Assembly: GCA_949987565.1 (NCBI GenBank)
Contig: OX465107.1
Location: 14,710,696-14,774,695, forward strand
Direction of reading: 5' to 3'
Source of the DNA: Luidia sarsii
Lineage: Eukaryota; Echinodermata; Asteroidea; Paxillosida; Luidiidae
DNA: 64,000 nt
A model generated the notes under the pieces. The model did no database searches. It saw only the letters and a list, made by a program, of their open reading frames with translations, and was not told the origin of the DNA. Position numbers and translations under genes: made by a program. Below are positions 10,641 to 22,600 of the stretch, piece by piece (the stretch's first letter is position 1; each line of letters begins with the position of its first letter).

Positions 10641-12664
10641 ATTTATTTGAACATTGTTTTTTATTTCTGACCTCAGGGTTAGCCTGTCCTATTTCTTTGA
10701 GACTTATGAACAAATCGTCAGCTGTTTTATACATTAACTTGGAGAAGCTTTTGTGTGATGTACAATTTGAAGCAGCCAACATAGATTACATTAATTGGTT
10801 TATCTGGGCATTTACCAGCGGATGTATAATAGTCGCCTGAACAGCAAAAGTATTAGTTTTCAGGGCAAGAATTTTGCTCGTTAAGTTGTGGATGTTTAGT
10901 CTTGTAGACTTGGCTGATTGTACAATATATTGTATTGATTACCCTGGCAGGCTTTTGGCTATAGATCTAGACTGATGGCTATGGCTATGCAGCAGAGGCT
11001 GCATATGTGGCTATGCTTAGTGCAGGTGTGGGTTCTGTTACCATACCAACCAGTCATAGCCATGATTGTAGACATAGCCTTATCTCCAGTTAGCTATCTA
11101 TCATACAAGCATCAAGGGTAACTTTATTTGCATTTCATAGTGAGCTGTAAGAGCTTTCAATCTGTGTACATTCATTGGGTTCATTCTATAAACTATTGTC
11201 TGTAAAATGATGTGATGAAACATTGCTGCCAAGGCTCTTGTAGAATTTAGCCCCATAATAGCTACGCAGTGTACAAATATGAGTTCATGGGTGTGCTGCT
11301 AGTGTGTTGAACATTGATGCCAGCTCAAGATATTGCCTGATGTTCCCAATATGAAGAACTTAAATATCCTCCCTCAATCTTGAAAAAAAAGAATTAAGTT
11401 TAAAAGTGACCTCTTGCCTCATGTAAGATAGGCATCTTTTCTGTGTGCATTTGTAATCTTTTGTGAATCAATGCACCTTTGTTATGAAGCTGTTTTGTAT
11501 ACCCTACTTTAATCAAGAACACCGAGCAAAGAAAAGACTTCTCTTGAATTTTTAAGTGATTTTAGTTTTGCTATGAAGACACTTCCAATGACATCTTTTC
11601 CATACAAACCTTTTTGTAATATTGAGAATTTGTAGGTTTTCCTTTAACAAAGATACCATAGGCCCTTGAACTGATTTCCCTATTTGATGTTAACATTGGT
11701 GCTTATCCGAAACATTTGATAAGGTCAAAAAGGGTTAGTGTTCCTCCTTCTGTAGTTTGATTGGTTGGGGTGTAAATTGATCTGACCAATCAAACTGCCT
11801 TCTGAGTCAACCCTGCTTGTCATTGGTCAGAAGATTTTAGGAAATGGTTGAAGGGGCGTGTCAGAGATTAATCCTTCCAATCAACACCCATCTTCACGAC
11901 TGAACAAAATGTCAATATAGTCTGTACAATATAATTAACAACAACTTAGAGATGTACATTTCTAGTAGTATGGTACCTGGACTATTTAATCAAATCATTT
12001 TTGTATAGAAAAGTGATGTCGGTACAAAGAAGTCATGCGGTTTCTACATGCACATTATGTACCGGTACTAGTTGATAGATCTTTATACATGAACATTAAA
12101 TGCTTCAAATGTATCACCTTCCCAATTTTTCTATAAAGTCTTTATAAGCGTGTATTATAATGAATGAGACTTCCTTGATAAAAAAAATGTATGAAGACTG
12201 TTTTTGGAATGTACACAGACAAGATGACTTGTAGTCCTCAGAATTTCACCAATACGAGTAACATCTATACTTTAATTGAAGACAAAATCTTTGGGTGTAT
12301 GTCAATCTTTCTTTTGTTATTCACATTGTATAGGGCAAGGTGTATTCCTATATTTGTTGGTGTAGAAATTAATGAAAAAAAATAATATAATGACTTTTTA
12401 AAAGAATCATCGATGTTATTTGTTTCTCAAAGAGGTTTTTTGTTATTGTTTGAATTAAGACTTGTGACAACCATACACACTTAAAATGGGTTTTATATCT
12501 TTAAAGATGGGTAGAGAAAAATGAATGTATGTGGTATTATCTTGTTTGAACGGTGTCGGGTGTATTGTGAGTTGTGGTTTAAATTTATGGCCTATATAAT
12601 AAAAGAATACCGCCTGTGTCTAGGTAGAAATGGTTGTCTGGCTTGTTGAATGTATTTGTCTCTC

Positions 12665-12747
12665 ACCCCTCTGCCCTCTCCCCTCTCCCCTCTCCCCTCT
12701 TCCCCCTCTCCCCTCTCCCATCTCTTCTCTCCCCTCTCCCCTCTCAA
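12665..12747. repeat. CCCCTCT-type pyrimidine microsatellite
   Basis: About 80 bp of CCCCTCTC units with slight variants, bounded by unique sequence. Confidence 0.85.
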
Positions 12748-13649
12748 GGAAACAAATATAGGGACAAGGTACCTTGTCACTAATGTGATGATTCACTTTG
12801 AAACAAAGGTGAAATCAAGGGAGCTTGCAGACAGTTGGGACGTGATGTTAACCTTTTCTCTGATGGGAAGTCAGGCAGACAGCATATTTCCACTCGGCCA
12901 AATGAATCTTTGCTTGTCCCTTAACACAAAAATGACTTTCAATTTTAGTTCTTGATTGAGGCATTAGCCATTGGTCATTTACAGAGGACCTGTACTCTTG
13001 ATCCTAGGAGGACCTTGTTTATGACCCGCCCTATTGTCAGTGGCAAAGCCACATGTTGAGTAAGAAATAGCTACATTATTGATCCACTGAGGGAGTCTAT
13101 GAGCTTTGGATATCTAAACCTTGCTCTAGCTCAGGCATAATTCCAATTATGTTTTTGGATTTGCTTGTGGTCAATTCTGAAGTTTTAAGTTGGCAAAACT
13201 GTCGGGGTACTTGCACTTTATTTCACAATTTTGGAGGACCTGATATTTCGATCATAGCAGGATGTTTTTCATCTCCAAGTGTGACTCCCCTACTAACTAT
13301 ATAAATGACCAGAGGAAAAAATATATGTGGAGCTATATGATTGAACTTCTGCATCTCTGGTCATCTATGATAGCGCCCTCTATAGCATCCACGGTTGTCA
13401 ACATTGAGAAAACAGATCCACGTGCTGACTACTGTTCCCGTTATTTCCACTTGGAAAAGACTGAGGAAAATTCGCAAGAATCTGTTTATATGCAGGCTAG
13501 TTGATTTGGGGAATCAAGATGGAGGAGTGAGTAAAAATAGGAGATGTTTCCTGTTTTTATTTCTTCACCGAATGAAGTGGTACTAGTAGTACTGTGGTAG
13601 AATAAATTCAATCATGCTTCAATAGGGTGTGGGAAATCCCCTTATGTTA

Positions 13650-13732
13650 TAGTCGAAGTAACTTGGACCCGACAAGTCACCCTAAATTTCGATAAAAAAG
13701 GGTGACTTGTCTGGTCCAAGTTACTCGGACTA
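13650..13732. mobile_element. 83-bp foldback MITE with 9-bp target duplication
   Basis: TAGTCGAAGTAACTTGGACC at the left is mirrored by GGTCCAAGTTACTCGGACTA at the right; the arms continue with GACAAGTCACCCT/AGGGTGACTTGTC. CTTATGTTA occurs immediately on both sides (13641-13649 and 13733-13741), an exact 9-bp duplication. Too short to encode anything. Confidence 0.85.
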
Positions 13733-14063
13733 CTTATGTTATAATATAATGGATCTGGGTGTTGTTTTTATTTATTAAGTTGCTAGTATAATTATCGTAG
13801 CCTGATATTCCGATCCTAGCCGGATCTTTCTTGAAGAAATTTCTCAGGAATAAATACAAAAGACAAAACTCAGGAAGCAATTGCTTAATAATTTGACGCT
13901 AGTTGATAACAATGTCGGGAGGGAATTATATAGGCCTACATTTCTTATAAAAGTTGTGCAGTTTTTCTGTCAATTGTATGGATCTATCGGGTCATCTGAC
14001 CTGAAATACCGGTGTTCGTTGTTTCAGATATTTGGTTTAACTGGAAGCATGGCTTGTTAAGAT

Positions 14064-14123
14064 CTAGTTGCGGTAACCGTAACGCTCATCCTCCAGGATG
14101 AGGGTTACGGTTACCGCAACTAG
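14064..14123. repeat. 60-bp near-perfect hairpin
   Basis: The arm CTAGTTGCGGTAACCGTAAC with GCTCATCCT is followed at once by AGGATGAG and GTTACGGTTACCGCAACTAG. Pairing is almost complete with a loop of about 2 nt. Confidence 0.8.
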
Positions 14124-16240
14124 TTTATATCGCGGAGGAGTCCTTCCTTTCTCCAGGATTAGATCTGCTGCTAGAAATGAAATAGCGAATTTTAGGTATG
14201 TTTGGACACAGTTTTCCTGAAGACAGAAGTATTTTGAAAAATGGCAGAGAACAATTGGGGGAAAAGGAAATGGACCCCCCCCCCCTAAAAAAATAAATTT
14301 GGCCATTTTTCATAAATGTAGTAAAAGTTCCCAACTTCCCAATAACTTTTTCCTTTATTTGTACGTGACGCTTTTGTTGAAAAGAAATTAATAATTACAT
14401 TACATTAGGCTCTCTGAAATTAAATGTTGTTTATTGACTTTTTACTGACTCGAGTGATAATAAATGGAAAGTGCCAGATGTTTCAATCCATGATTAAAGG
14501 ACCTTTCTTAAAGCTCCAAGGATTTAAAAGTTAGCCTCCATTAATTTGGAGATTTTTAATTTTTCAAAGACAAATTCTAACTGGTGTTATCTTTTATTAC
14601 AAACCAGTTTTAATTTGAAAGGCTTTTAGATTATAGTAATTGTGCTTTATGGTTTTTGCTTTGAAAACTCTTCAAAGTTTTGTGAAAGTTTGAATAATCC
14701 TCCCAGGCAGAAAACTCAAGTCCCTGAGCCATGTTCACTGAGCTATCCGTGCATGACATTGACAAAGTGTTTCCAAAGATAGACAGCGATTAACAACCAT
14801 TTTTCATGTAAGAATTGCTAGCCTTGGTCTGTTCTGGCTTATTGCCATAGCAATACCCTTCCACAGACTTTTGTATGGCAGTGCCAAACCAATTTCATAG
14901 CTGCTTAAGCACAAAAACCTCCGCTCAACAATTCTGCTAAATCCTTTTGATTGACTGCTGAAGTGTAAGATTTATAGCCCGAACTCCGTGCAATCTTTCT
15001 GTGAATTGAACAAGCAGAGTAGAAATAAAATTCCGAAAATGACATGATTGGATAATTAATCATGCCAGTTACCAGAGAATAAATTCATGGCAAGTTGATT
15101 TATCTGTGTGCATCACACAGAAGTGTAGCTTTACATAGTTTGCAAAATTGAAGAGGGCCTGACGTTTTTTTATCCAAGTAGGACCTTTCTCAAAGGCAGA
15201 TTTGGTTGATAGCAGCTTGACTTTAAAGTATTTTGTTTCTGTTTAAGCAGGTTCTGGTGGCAGAGTTCTTCTTTGAAAGTAGCCCCACTCACTCGGTATC
15301 GGGCCGTGCTCAATGTCTCAGTTGCCAATAGACCTACCCTCCCACCATTGTGGTGTAGACTATTGTTTATGTTAGGTATCAAGTGCAGTGAGTCAGTACC
15401 AGGTACTTGCTGACTCACTGGATCTGTTTGTGTACAGCACTTGTTGACGTACTGTCAGGCACAGCCAGGCTATTGAGGTTCAACATTGAATAGTCCCATG
15501 GCCAGCCTAGCTATGCCTTATAAGTAGGCATTCAATCTTGTCCAGCCCTGCCCTTAACAAACTTTAAAGCCATATACAAGGATGTTCTGACTAAAATAAC
15601 CCAAATGCAAATCGCATAGATTTGGAGGGCCTGACATTTTCAGCCTAGCAGAACTCTACACAAAGACAAAAAGTTTTGCCTTTGACCTTGAGAAACGTTG
15701 TTCTATGATCGAAACATCAGTGCCTTATTTATGATGAAGGTTAACTGTTTTGTTTTTTCATTCCTTTTTTCCCCTTTCTCTCATTATTTCTTGTCTTCAT
15801 TTTTATTTCGGAGCTTTCATGGCCACTCAAGTTTAATTCTCCAAGTTGATCAAAGAAAGGACTCTGACTGATGGCGTCGGAATGTAAAGATCTTAGGAAG
15901 GAAGAAAAGTTTAAAAGAAAATCACGCTCTGGAATATGTAATGCCTTCTTCGTGTTTTTTTTTTTTTACACATTTTAGAAGCAAAAACATTACAATTGTG
16001 CACAAAGTCAGGTCTGGCTAGCTAGTAAGAATAGCCTGTGAGAACGTGTGCATTGTGTCAAGACAACCTCCTTTATCCAAGTGATCCATTCACTTTATCG
16101 ATGATCGTGCAATTGATACAGAGTGATCCATTACTCAGCCTCCTATTGTCCTCGGCGCTATGACGTACCCTATTCTTCTGGTGTAGCCAAGCGTGTGGTT
16201 ATTGAGGAGGCGGTATGCTGTTGTCATACCTGCCTCCCCA

Positions 16241-16247
16241 TATATAG
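16241..16247 (+). promoter_or_regulatory. TATA-like box upstream of the LDL-receptor-family gene
   Basis: TATATAG in the context CCCCATATATAGAAGTGGGG, about 320 bp upstream of the start codon. It would place a start site near 16270. TGACGTAC (a CRE-like site) lies about 80 bp upstream. This is a motif match only. Confidence 0.35.
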
Positions 16248-16563
16248 AAGTGGGGGCTGCAAACAGACCCAGCAAGTGACATCGCAGGTTGAGACCTATA
16301 CATACAATGCAGCAGTCTATAACCTTGCGTAAGGGAAAGCAATAACTCCATGAGTCTCACACATCACCTGTTACCGACATCATCCACCTACTACCTGCTC
16401 TGTCTAAGTGTCTCCTGACGACCAAGCCTTTGCCTAATTGATGGCATGTGGACTGTGCTGTGTGCTGATATTTACATGAACACCTAAACGAACCTTTCTG
16501 TGTCTGCCAGTCACTACTGCTGGTCTACCATCAGCTGGCACAAGGGCTGTCAGCATCAATACA

Positions 16564-16630
16564 ATGGCTGGACCAATGCTTACTGGATCATTGGGCATAC
16601 TACTGCTAATGCTCCTGCCCTATTCAACAG
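16564..16630 (+). CDS. LRP exon 1: signal peptide
   Basis: The ATG has A at -3 and G at +4. It is the first Met after an in-frame TGA at 16477-16479. The peptide [20 protein letters not shown] is a classical signal sequence. The donor is ACAG/GTGAGT and exit is phase 1, matching the next LDLa exon. A strong acceptor-like CTGTGTCTGCCAG ends at 16510, so a spliced 5' UTR is also possible. Confidence 0.8.
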
Positions 16631-19600
16631 GTGAGTAGTATGGTGTACAGGTGAATTTGTGCATAAGCCATCAGTCAATTAGTCAATTAGATTGAGTATA
16701 CTATCACACAGAGATCGCATCTGTTTTGTTTCCTTGTCTTTGCTAATTAGCTTTGACTTTCATAATTGATGTATTGTACCACAGAGTTCACCATCATTGC
16801 TAGTGAGATAATGATAAGCATATACCATGCTCTCAGTAGAATAGCTGACAGTAAACACAGTAAACACAATTGCACAGTGGGACTGGTACGTTGTACAAAT
16901 GCATAAATGCAGATTGGTTATAGGTTGGAGGAAGATTATTTGGTGTCTGTGCGCCCAGAACGGTGACAGTTAATCATGTTTGGATGTAGCAGTGTTGTCA
17001 TGCATGGTTGTATGTTAAACAAGTGGTTTGCACAAAATGTATGAGTTTTATTATTGGTGATGCATTGCAATTTATGTCAGGGGACTTCCCTAAGTGTCAT
17101 TTTCTATAAATCTATAATTCCTGAGACCAGCATATACATACACAGACTTGCACACAGGCACACATACATGTACATAATTATTGTACATATTGTATACACA
17201 TATAATACATGTACAAGTATATAGATATAAAACACACATCTAGACATGTTAGTAATAGTCCATTCAATAATTTTTCAACAGTAAATTACAAGATTAGAAA
17301 AAAGCCAATATTAAATGGATCACTGGAAGTGAAAACACATCTGCTATATGTAGGCCTACTGAATGTTTATTATCTATTACCAAGTCAACCTAAGTGCTGC
17401 ACATTTGAGTCAAAAATGAGAGTAAAAAAGGACCCCATAACCATGAAGGACACTCCTTAAAGCCACTACACAACATTGGTCAGATAAAAAAACAGAAATG
17501 TTCACAGATTTACATGAAACTTATACAGTTTGGAGATGGTTATAGTGGAAACCTCGCACTGAAATATTTCTGTCCAAAATGTTGTATTTTGGGAGAAAAG
17601 AGTAAAAGAATACGTTTATGTCTCACCGAGATCTTAACTATTTTTCGAAATAGTACGGTGCAGAATGCTGCATTTTTGCGAAACAAATGAAGCGGTTTTC
17701 ACAATTTTCTCAAGACTCAGTCGGCAGATTGAGCTGAATTTTTCACAGGTGTGCTATTTCATGCATATGTTGGATCAGACAAGGTATGAATGCTATTCTT
17801 TGACCTCGACCAATGTTGTGTAGGGGCCTTAAAGAAAGTTACCTAATTCTCCTCTGCCTACATCTATTATGTGCATATAGGATAAGCCATATGGATTATA
17901 CCTTTGTTAGTTCTTTCTGGAGTCTTAGAAGTGGATGGGGAGCACGTTGTTAGCATCGTTGGCCAAGTTTTACCCAGGAAAATGTCAATTTCTGTGTTTT
18001 TGTTTGATAAATGTGTTACTCGAATGCCTGTGTATCGTACAGATAGCCTGGGTGTTGCGTTGCCATGGCAATATTTCCTTCATAGAGGAACGCTGGCTCG
18101 TATTGATTTGTTTGTCAGGTGACGGCTTGATGCAGCCTTCCAAAAGTAATGTGAGCGTGGTGCAAATGGCCTGCCAACATAATTGTGTCTCCATCTACAA
18201 ATTCCAAACCACTGTAATAGACCTTCACACATCTGTTTGAAATAAGAGTGAGGTCCATGGAGTTTTGTTTAAAAAGTCAAGTTTACTCCAAAGAAATACG
18301 GCATATTTTCTTGCAGTTAGTCCTTGTGGTAAGGTGCTGGTCTGGCCATTTGTAGCAAGTATGAAAGAGTTGGGCATTGTAGATTCATATATGGTGACAT
18401 CAACTCTAAGTGTGGAATACATATCGTAACCTCCATTGTGTTTTCACTAAATAGTGTTTTCATCAGTGTTTTCACAAGATGAGGAATATCGGTATTTTTA
18501 AGAAAAAATAGCATAGAATACACTTCAAGTCTGACCTTAAACACTGACCCTCGACTTTTACTCATGTCCATTGTTCAGATTGTAGGCAAATGGGAAAGTA
18601 CTGAGCCATGGAATGATGTAACCTTGATTTACTCCAGTGAAAAACTCTGAGGGAGTTCCTATGTTTTCATGGTACCTTGTTGAATAACATGTAGAATTGT
18701 CTGTTTGTTCAAGTAGGCCCCTATTACCTTAACAGAAACTATCTATTTCAACAAGCTTATGATTTTGGTATGCCATGCGTGTGGATACAAGTCACAACAT
18801 ACCATTAAGACCCAAGGCATCATGTCTAGCTTATCAAGAATTGGAGGATGATAATTTTTAAAAGAAAAGTCTCAACAAGTTTCCATGATTTATAGGCCAA
18901 GAAGTTCAAAAGTTACTGCTAGATTTGAAATGTCAGGCCCTCTAAATCTTTGTTATTTGCATTTGGCCAATTAAGCCAAGAAGCCGTATGCAATATGTTT
19001 GTATCGCACAAGTCGAGTGGTTTTTTTCACTTTTCAACATTTCTTGATCTATCCTGTTACTTTATCTTCAAAGAGGTTTGCAGTCAGATTCTAAGAACCC
19101 TTAACTCAAAACTGTTGGCAATATGTGTGTACAGAATTACACTACAATTTTGGTAAGGACAATCAGTCCAGTAGGAATCTATGGGGAGTTTTCCTGTACT
19201 TGGAACCTATTTCACTTTGTGGAATAGCCCAATCATGGGTGGAGGCCCACAGAGGTAACCTCGCTTCACTGATTTTGGTAAAAAGACTTGTTTGTGTTCT
19301 GACTGAATTCATTCAATGTAAAGGCCTACGTGGGGTTTGGGAATCCCCTTTCCTGCCCTCAAATAGCAAAGCCTTTACACGGAAACAGGATCCATGCTTT
19401 TGCTCACTCATTCCGTTTTGAATAACAATCATGCAAGTTGGTACAACTGATAGAATTTCATGAGGTGGACGTGATACTTTATGATGTAAAACTGGATTTG
19501 TCATCATTCATCATGTCAAAGGTACCTTTTTGGAATGAATTTGAGAAAGGTACTGCTTGGAATAAGACTTTTGGCAATCAAAAAGCTTGATTGGAACATC

Positions 19601-22600
19601 AGGCATGCTAATGTTTTCAGATTTAATTTTTCTTCTGTTCAGTCAAATTGTCACTCCATTTTTGTCGCGATTAGAGTTTTGATAAGAGTTTTGATTAGAG
19701 TTTAAATAGAGTTTTGATTAGAGTTTTGTGTCTTTCCCGAAATTTTGATGACTTTTTAGTCATGGAATGTTATTTGTTAAAATGATGAAAATGTAGACTA
19801 CTTACAATCTATAGGAGATTTCTGGAAGTTTGAGGTCAATGATGTGTAAAAGTGCTGAATAATCAGGCAGCCTTTGCTGGACTAAAATGAAAGTGTTAGT
19901 CATAAACCGCTTTGCATCAAGAAAATGTCAAATTTCTATTTCCATATTTGGTGTTTCAAGTCTTCGGCAAAAAATCATATGGCTTTTAGTTTTTTACATG
20001 ATCTAGAAACTGCTTAGTTCTAATTTCAGGCCGCACAGAATCTAGGTGGACATAGCATACACTGTACATCAATTATGTAAACTGTTTTTAGTGACAGAAA
20101 TAGTGTTTGATTTTCTCTTGGATCTTACCCTAGTCTGTTACCAGCTTTCCTCATTTGTCCATCTTCTGTCATCTTTTTCTTATAACTGTAGGCCTATCTT
20201 TCTCTTTCTGTTTGTTTTTGTTCTTGTTATTATGCCTTGGAAAAGGGTCATGTTTGGATCAAAATGTTATGCCATCTCATTTTTTTTTCCATTTTTTTTT
20301 TCATTTTTTGGGGGGTGGTCAAGAGTGTTTTTGTAATGTTGATTGTTTTTTGTTGTTCTGTTATTGGAACCAATAGGTAACAATATGTTCTATTGTACAT
20401 TGAGATATAGTCGTTGATTTCATATGAAATCATGCTTGCTGTAGACCTCGCTGGATTTAGTCGATTTGTTTTCACCCGAGCAAATTCTAATGAAACCCTG
20501 TTTACCTTTCCGGGATAGTTTCTAGAAACAAGTTTTATTTCTCTTCCTTACTTCCTGAGTATTTATCCTGGGTAGGTTTGTGGTCACCTTTCACCATCAC
20601 TGCGTCCACATTTTGAACACTCATTGCAAAGAACTCCTGCTGCTCATTTTTGAAAAACAGTTCTGCAAAAGAGGAAAAATTAAAGCAAAAAAAAAAGGAA
20701 AGGAAAAGAATACCTGGCCAGTTAGTCTAGCATTTAAGCAAGTGAAGAATTTTTTTTCATAATATAATAACGCCTCTTAAAGCACCTACACAACATTGGT
20801 AAGATGGAAAAACAGTAATTTAAAAAAAACTTATACAGTTTGAAGATGGTTATAATAGAAACCTCGCACTGAAATATTTCTGTCCAAGATGTTGTATTTT
20901 GGGAGAAAAGAGTAAAAGAAATCGTGTTCGGAACTGTACGGCGTTGAATGCTGCATTTTCGTGATAGAATTGAAGCGGTTTTCACGATTTTCTCGAGACT
21001 CGGTTGGCGGATTGAGCTGCAATTTTCACAGGTGTACTATTTCATGCATATGTTGGATCAGACAACGTATGGATGCTATTCTTTGACCTCGACCAATGTT
21101 GTGTAGGGGCTTTAAAGCCCAATGTTGTGTAAGGACTTTAAACTTTCAGAAATAAAGCTTTGAAGGATGTACTCCAGTAGGAGGCTGGTAAATCAGATAC
21201 ACTAAGAACATTATTTCAGGCTGTTGAGGACGAATATCCTTGGACAGATGGACAGAGAATGGTGATTCTGAAAGGTTTAGTCCCTTGCTGTATCTTAGAA
21301 TCATACAAAAATAGATTACAGTCAAAAATAGATGATTTTTATTGAATGTTACAACAGACTTTTCCATACAACTATTCAACATTCTGTTCTATTTTGGGTA
21401 ATTGTTATAGCTCTTACAAATAGTGAGAATTACATCCCGAAATAAACCCCTAAAAATCACTCCTTTCTGACGGAATTTGAGACAGAATGGAAAACCAACT
21501 CTGCCATGAGTAATTACAAATGAGTGCATGTACCGGTGTGCAATCATATTGCAGTCTATCATTTGATCATTATATTTCCTACCACAGGTTGCTGTGCAGT
21601 ATTGTATAGGCAGAACACCATACCCTTGTTGAAAGTGGTATCGTCCACTATATTCTGCCTATTGTAATTGAGGTCTTTTTTAGTTCCTACCAACATGTCA
21701 AATAAACTCCATTTCTCTATGTATGCACAGGGGCATCAGTCTAAACAAATGGGTGAAAACTATTCCCCCATACTCTGACCAAGGGGTCATGCTTTCCAGA
21801 ACATTCTTCATTGTGCGCCAACAACTCTTTTACGGGATATTTTATGTCTGGGAAAGTGGAAAAGGTTGTCTGTCTCAGAACTGAAAGAAAAACAGCTATT
21901 CTAGCATTTTTCAAGGCAAAATTACTGGAGGTCGTCGCTCATAATGAATGTGTAGCGGTATGGGTGCAAAAAATTATGGACTGACTGAGGGAAGGATATG
22001 GCTAGTGGTTGGCTTGAGTAGTTGGCTTCAGCTGTCATGATTCTTCTATCCCGCTGTCCTATCTAGTCCTTGCCTTGTCCATCAGAGCTACAGTTGTATA
22101 GATAGGGTCATTGCTTAATTTGTTGGACAACTCTTATCACATCTTAATAATTTTAGCGATTCACAATATAGTGAGCCCTCAAGAGTTTTCAACGCATTGG
22201 CCAATCCCGATGTGGAAAATCAGTCGACCAAATGCACGGTCTGGAAAGGGTCAACAGATTCCGCGCATTGTGATTGGCCAATGCGTTGCAAACTCTTGAG
22301 GGCGCCATATTTGCGAATCGCCACATATTGATAGATGACTGTACTGCACTGGTAAAAATTGGCTTATATTTACATATTATATTTACATTGGCCCTTGTAA
22401 ATAATGCATCTTTGTGGTTGATAAATTTGCAATTACGGAATCCTGAAATCTACAGGCAGCATAGTTTTGAGAAAGGTTCTGCTAGGATGGAAACATCAAG
22501 CCCTCTAGTTATTAGCAATTTGCAAATGTTGGTCATTTTAGTTAGCAGCTTAATTCAACAAAACATGTTAATAAATAACGGATATGCATTGTTACCTGTG

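Larger units (their letters stand above)
7459..12603 (+). other. Possible long 3' UTR of the neurabin gene
   Basis: No coding signal is seen for 5 kb after the stop codon. Candidate polyadenylation signals AATAAA are at 8392-8397 and 12598-12603. Sequence from 9.6 to 12.6 kb is A/T-rich, has few repeats and many TGTA motifs, as in long neuronal 3' UTRs. Repeats at 7595-8028 and 8889-9486 interrupt it. Where the transcript ends cannot be fixed from sequence. Confidence 0.3.
12604..16240. other. Intergenic region between neurabin and the LDL-receptor-family gene
   Basis: No gene is recognised. It contains a CCCTCT tract (12665-12747), an 83-bp foldback with a 9-bp duplication (13650-13732), a 60-bp hairpin (14064-14123) and scattered pieces of the GATCCTAGCAGGACC repeat family (near 13230, 13810, 15150, 15640). 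Reading frames here are short and show no domain. Confidence 0.6.
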
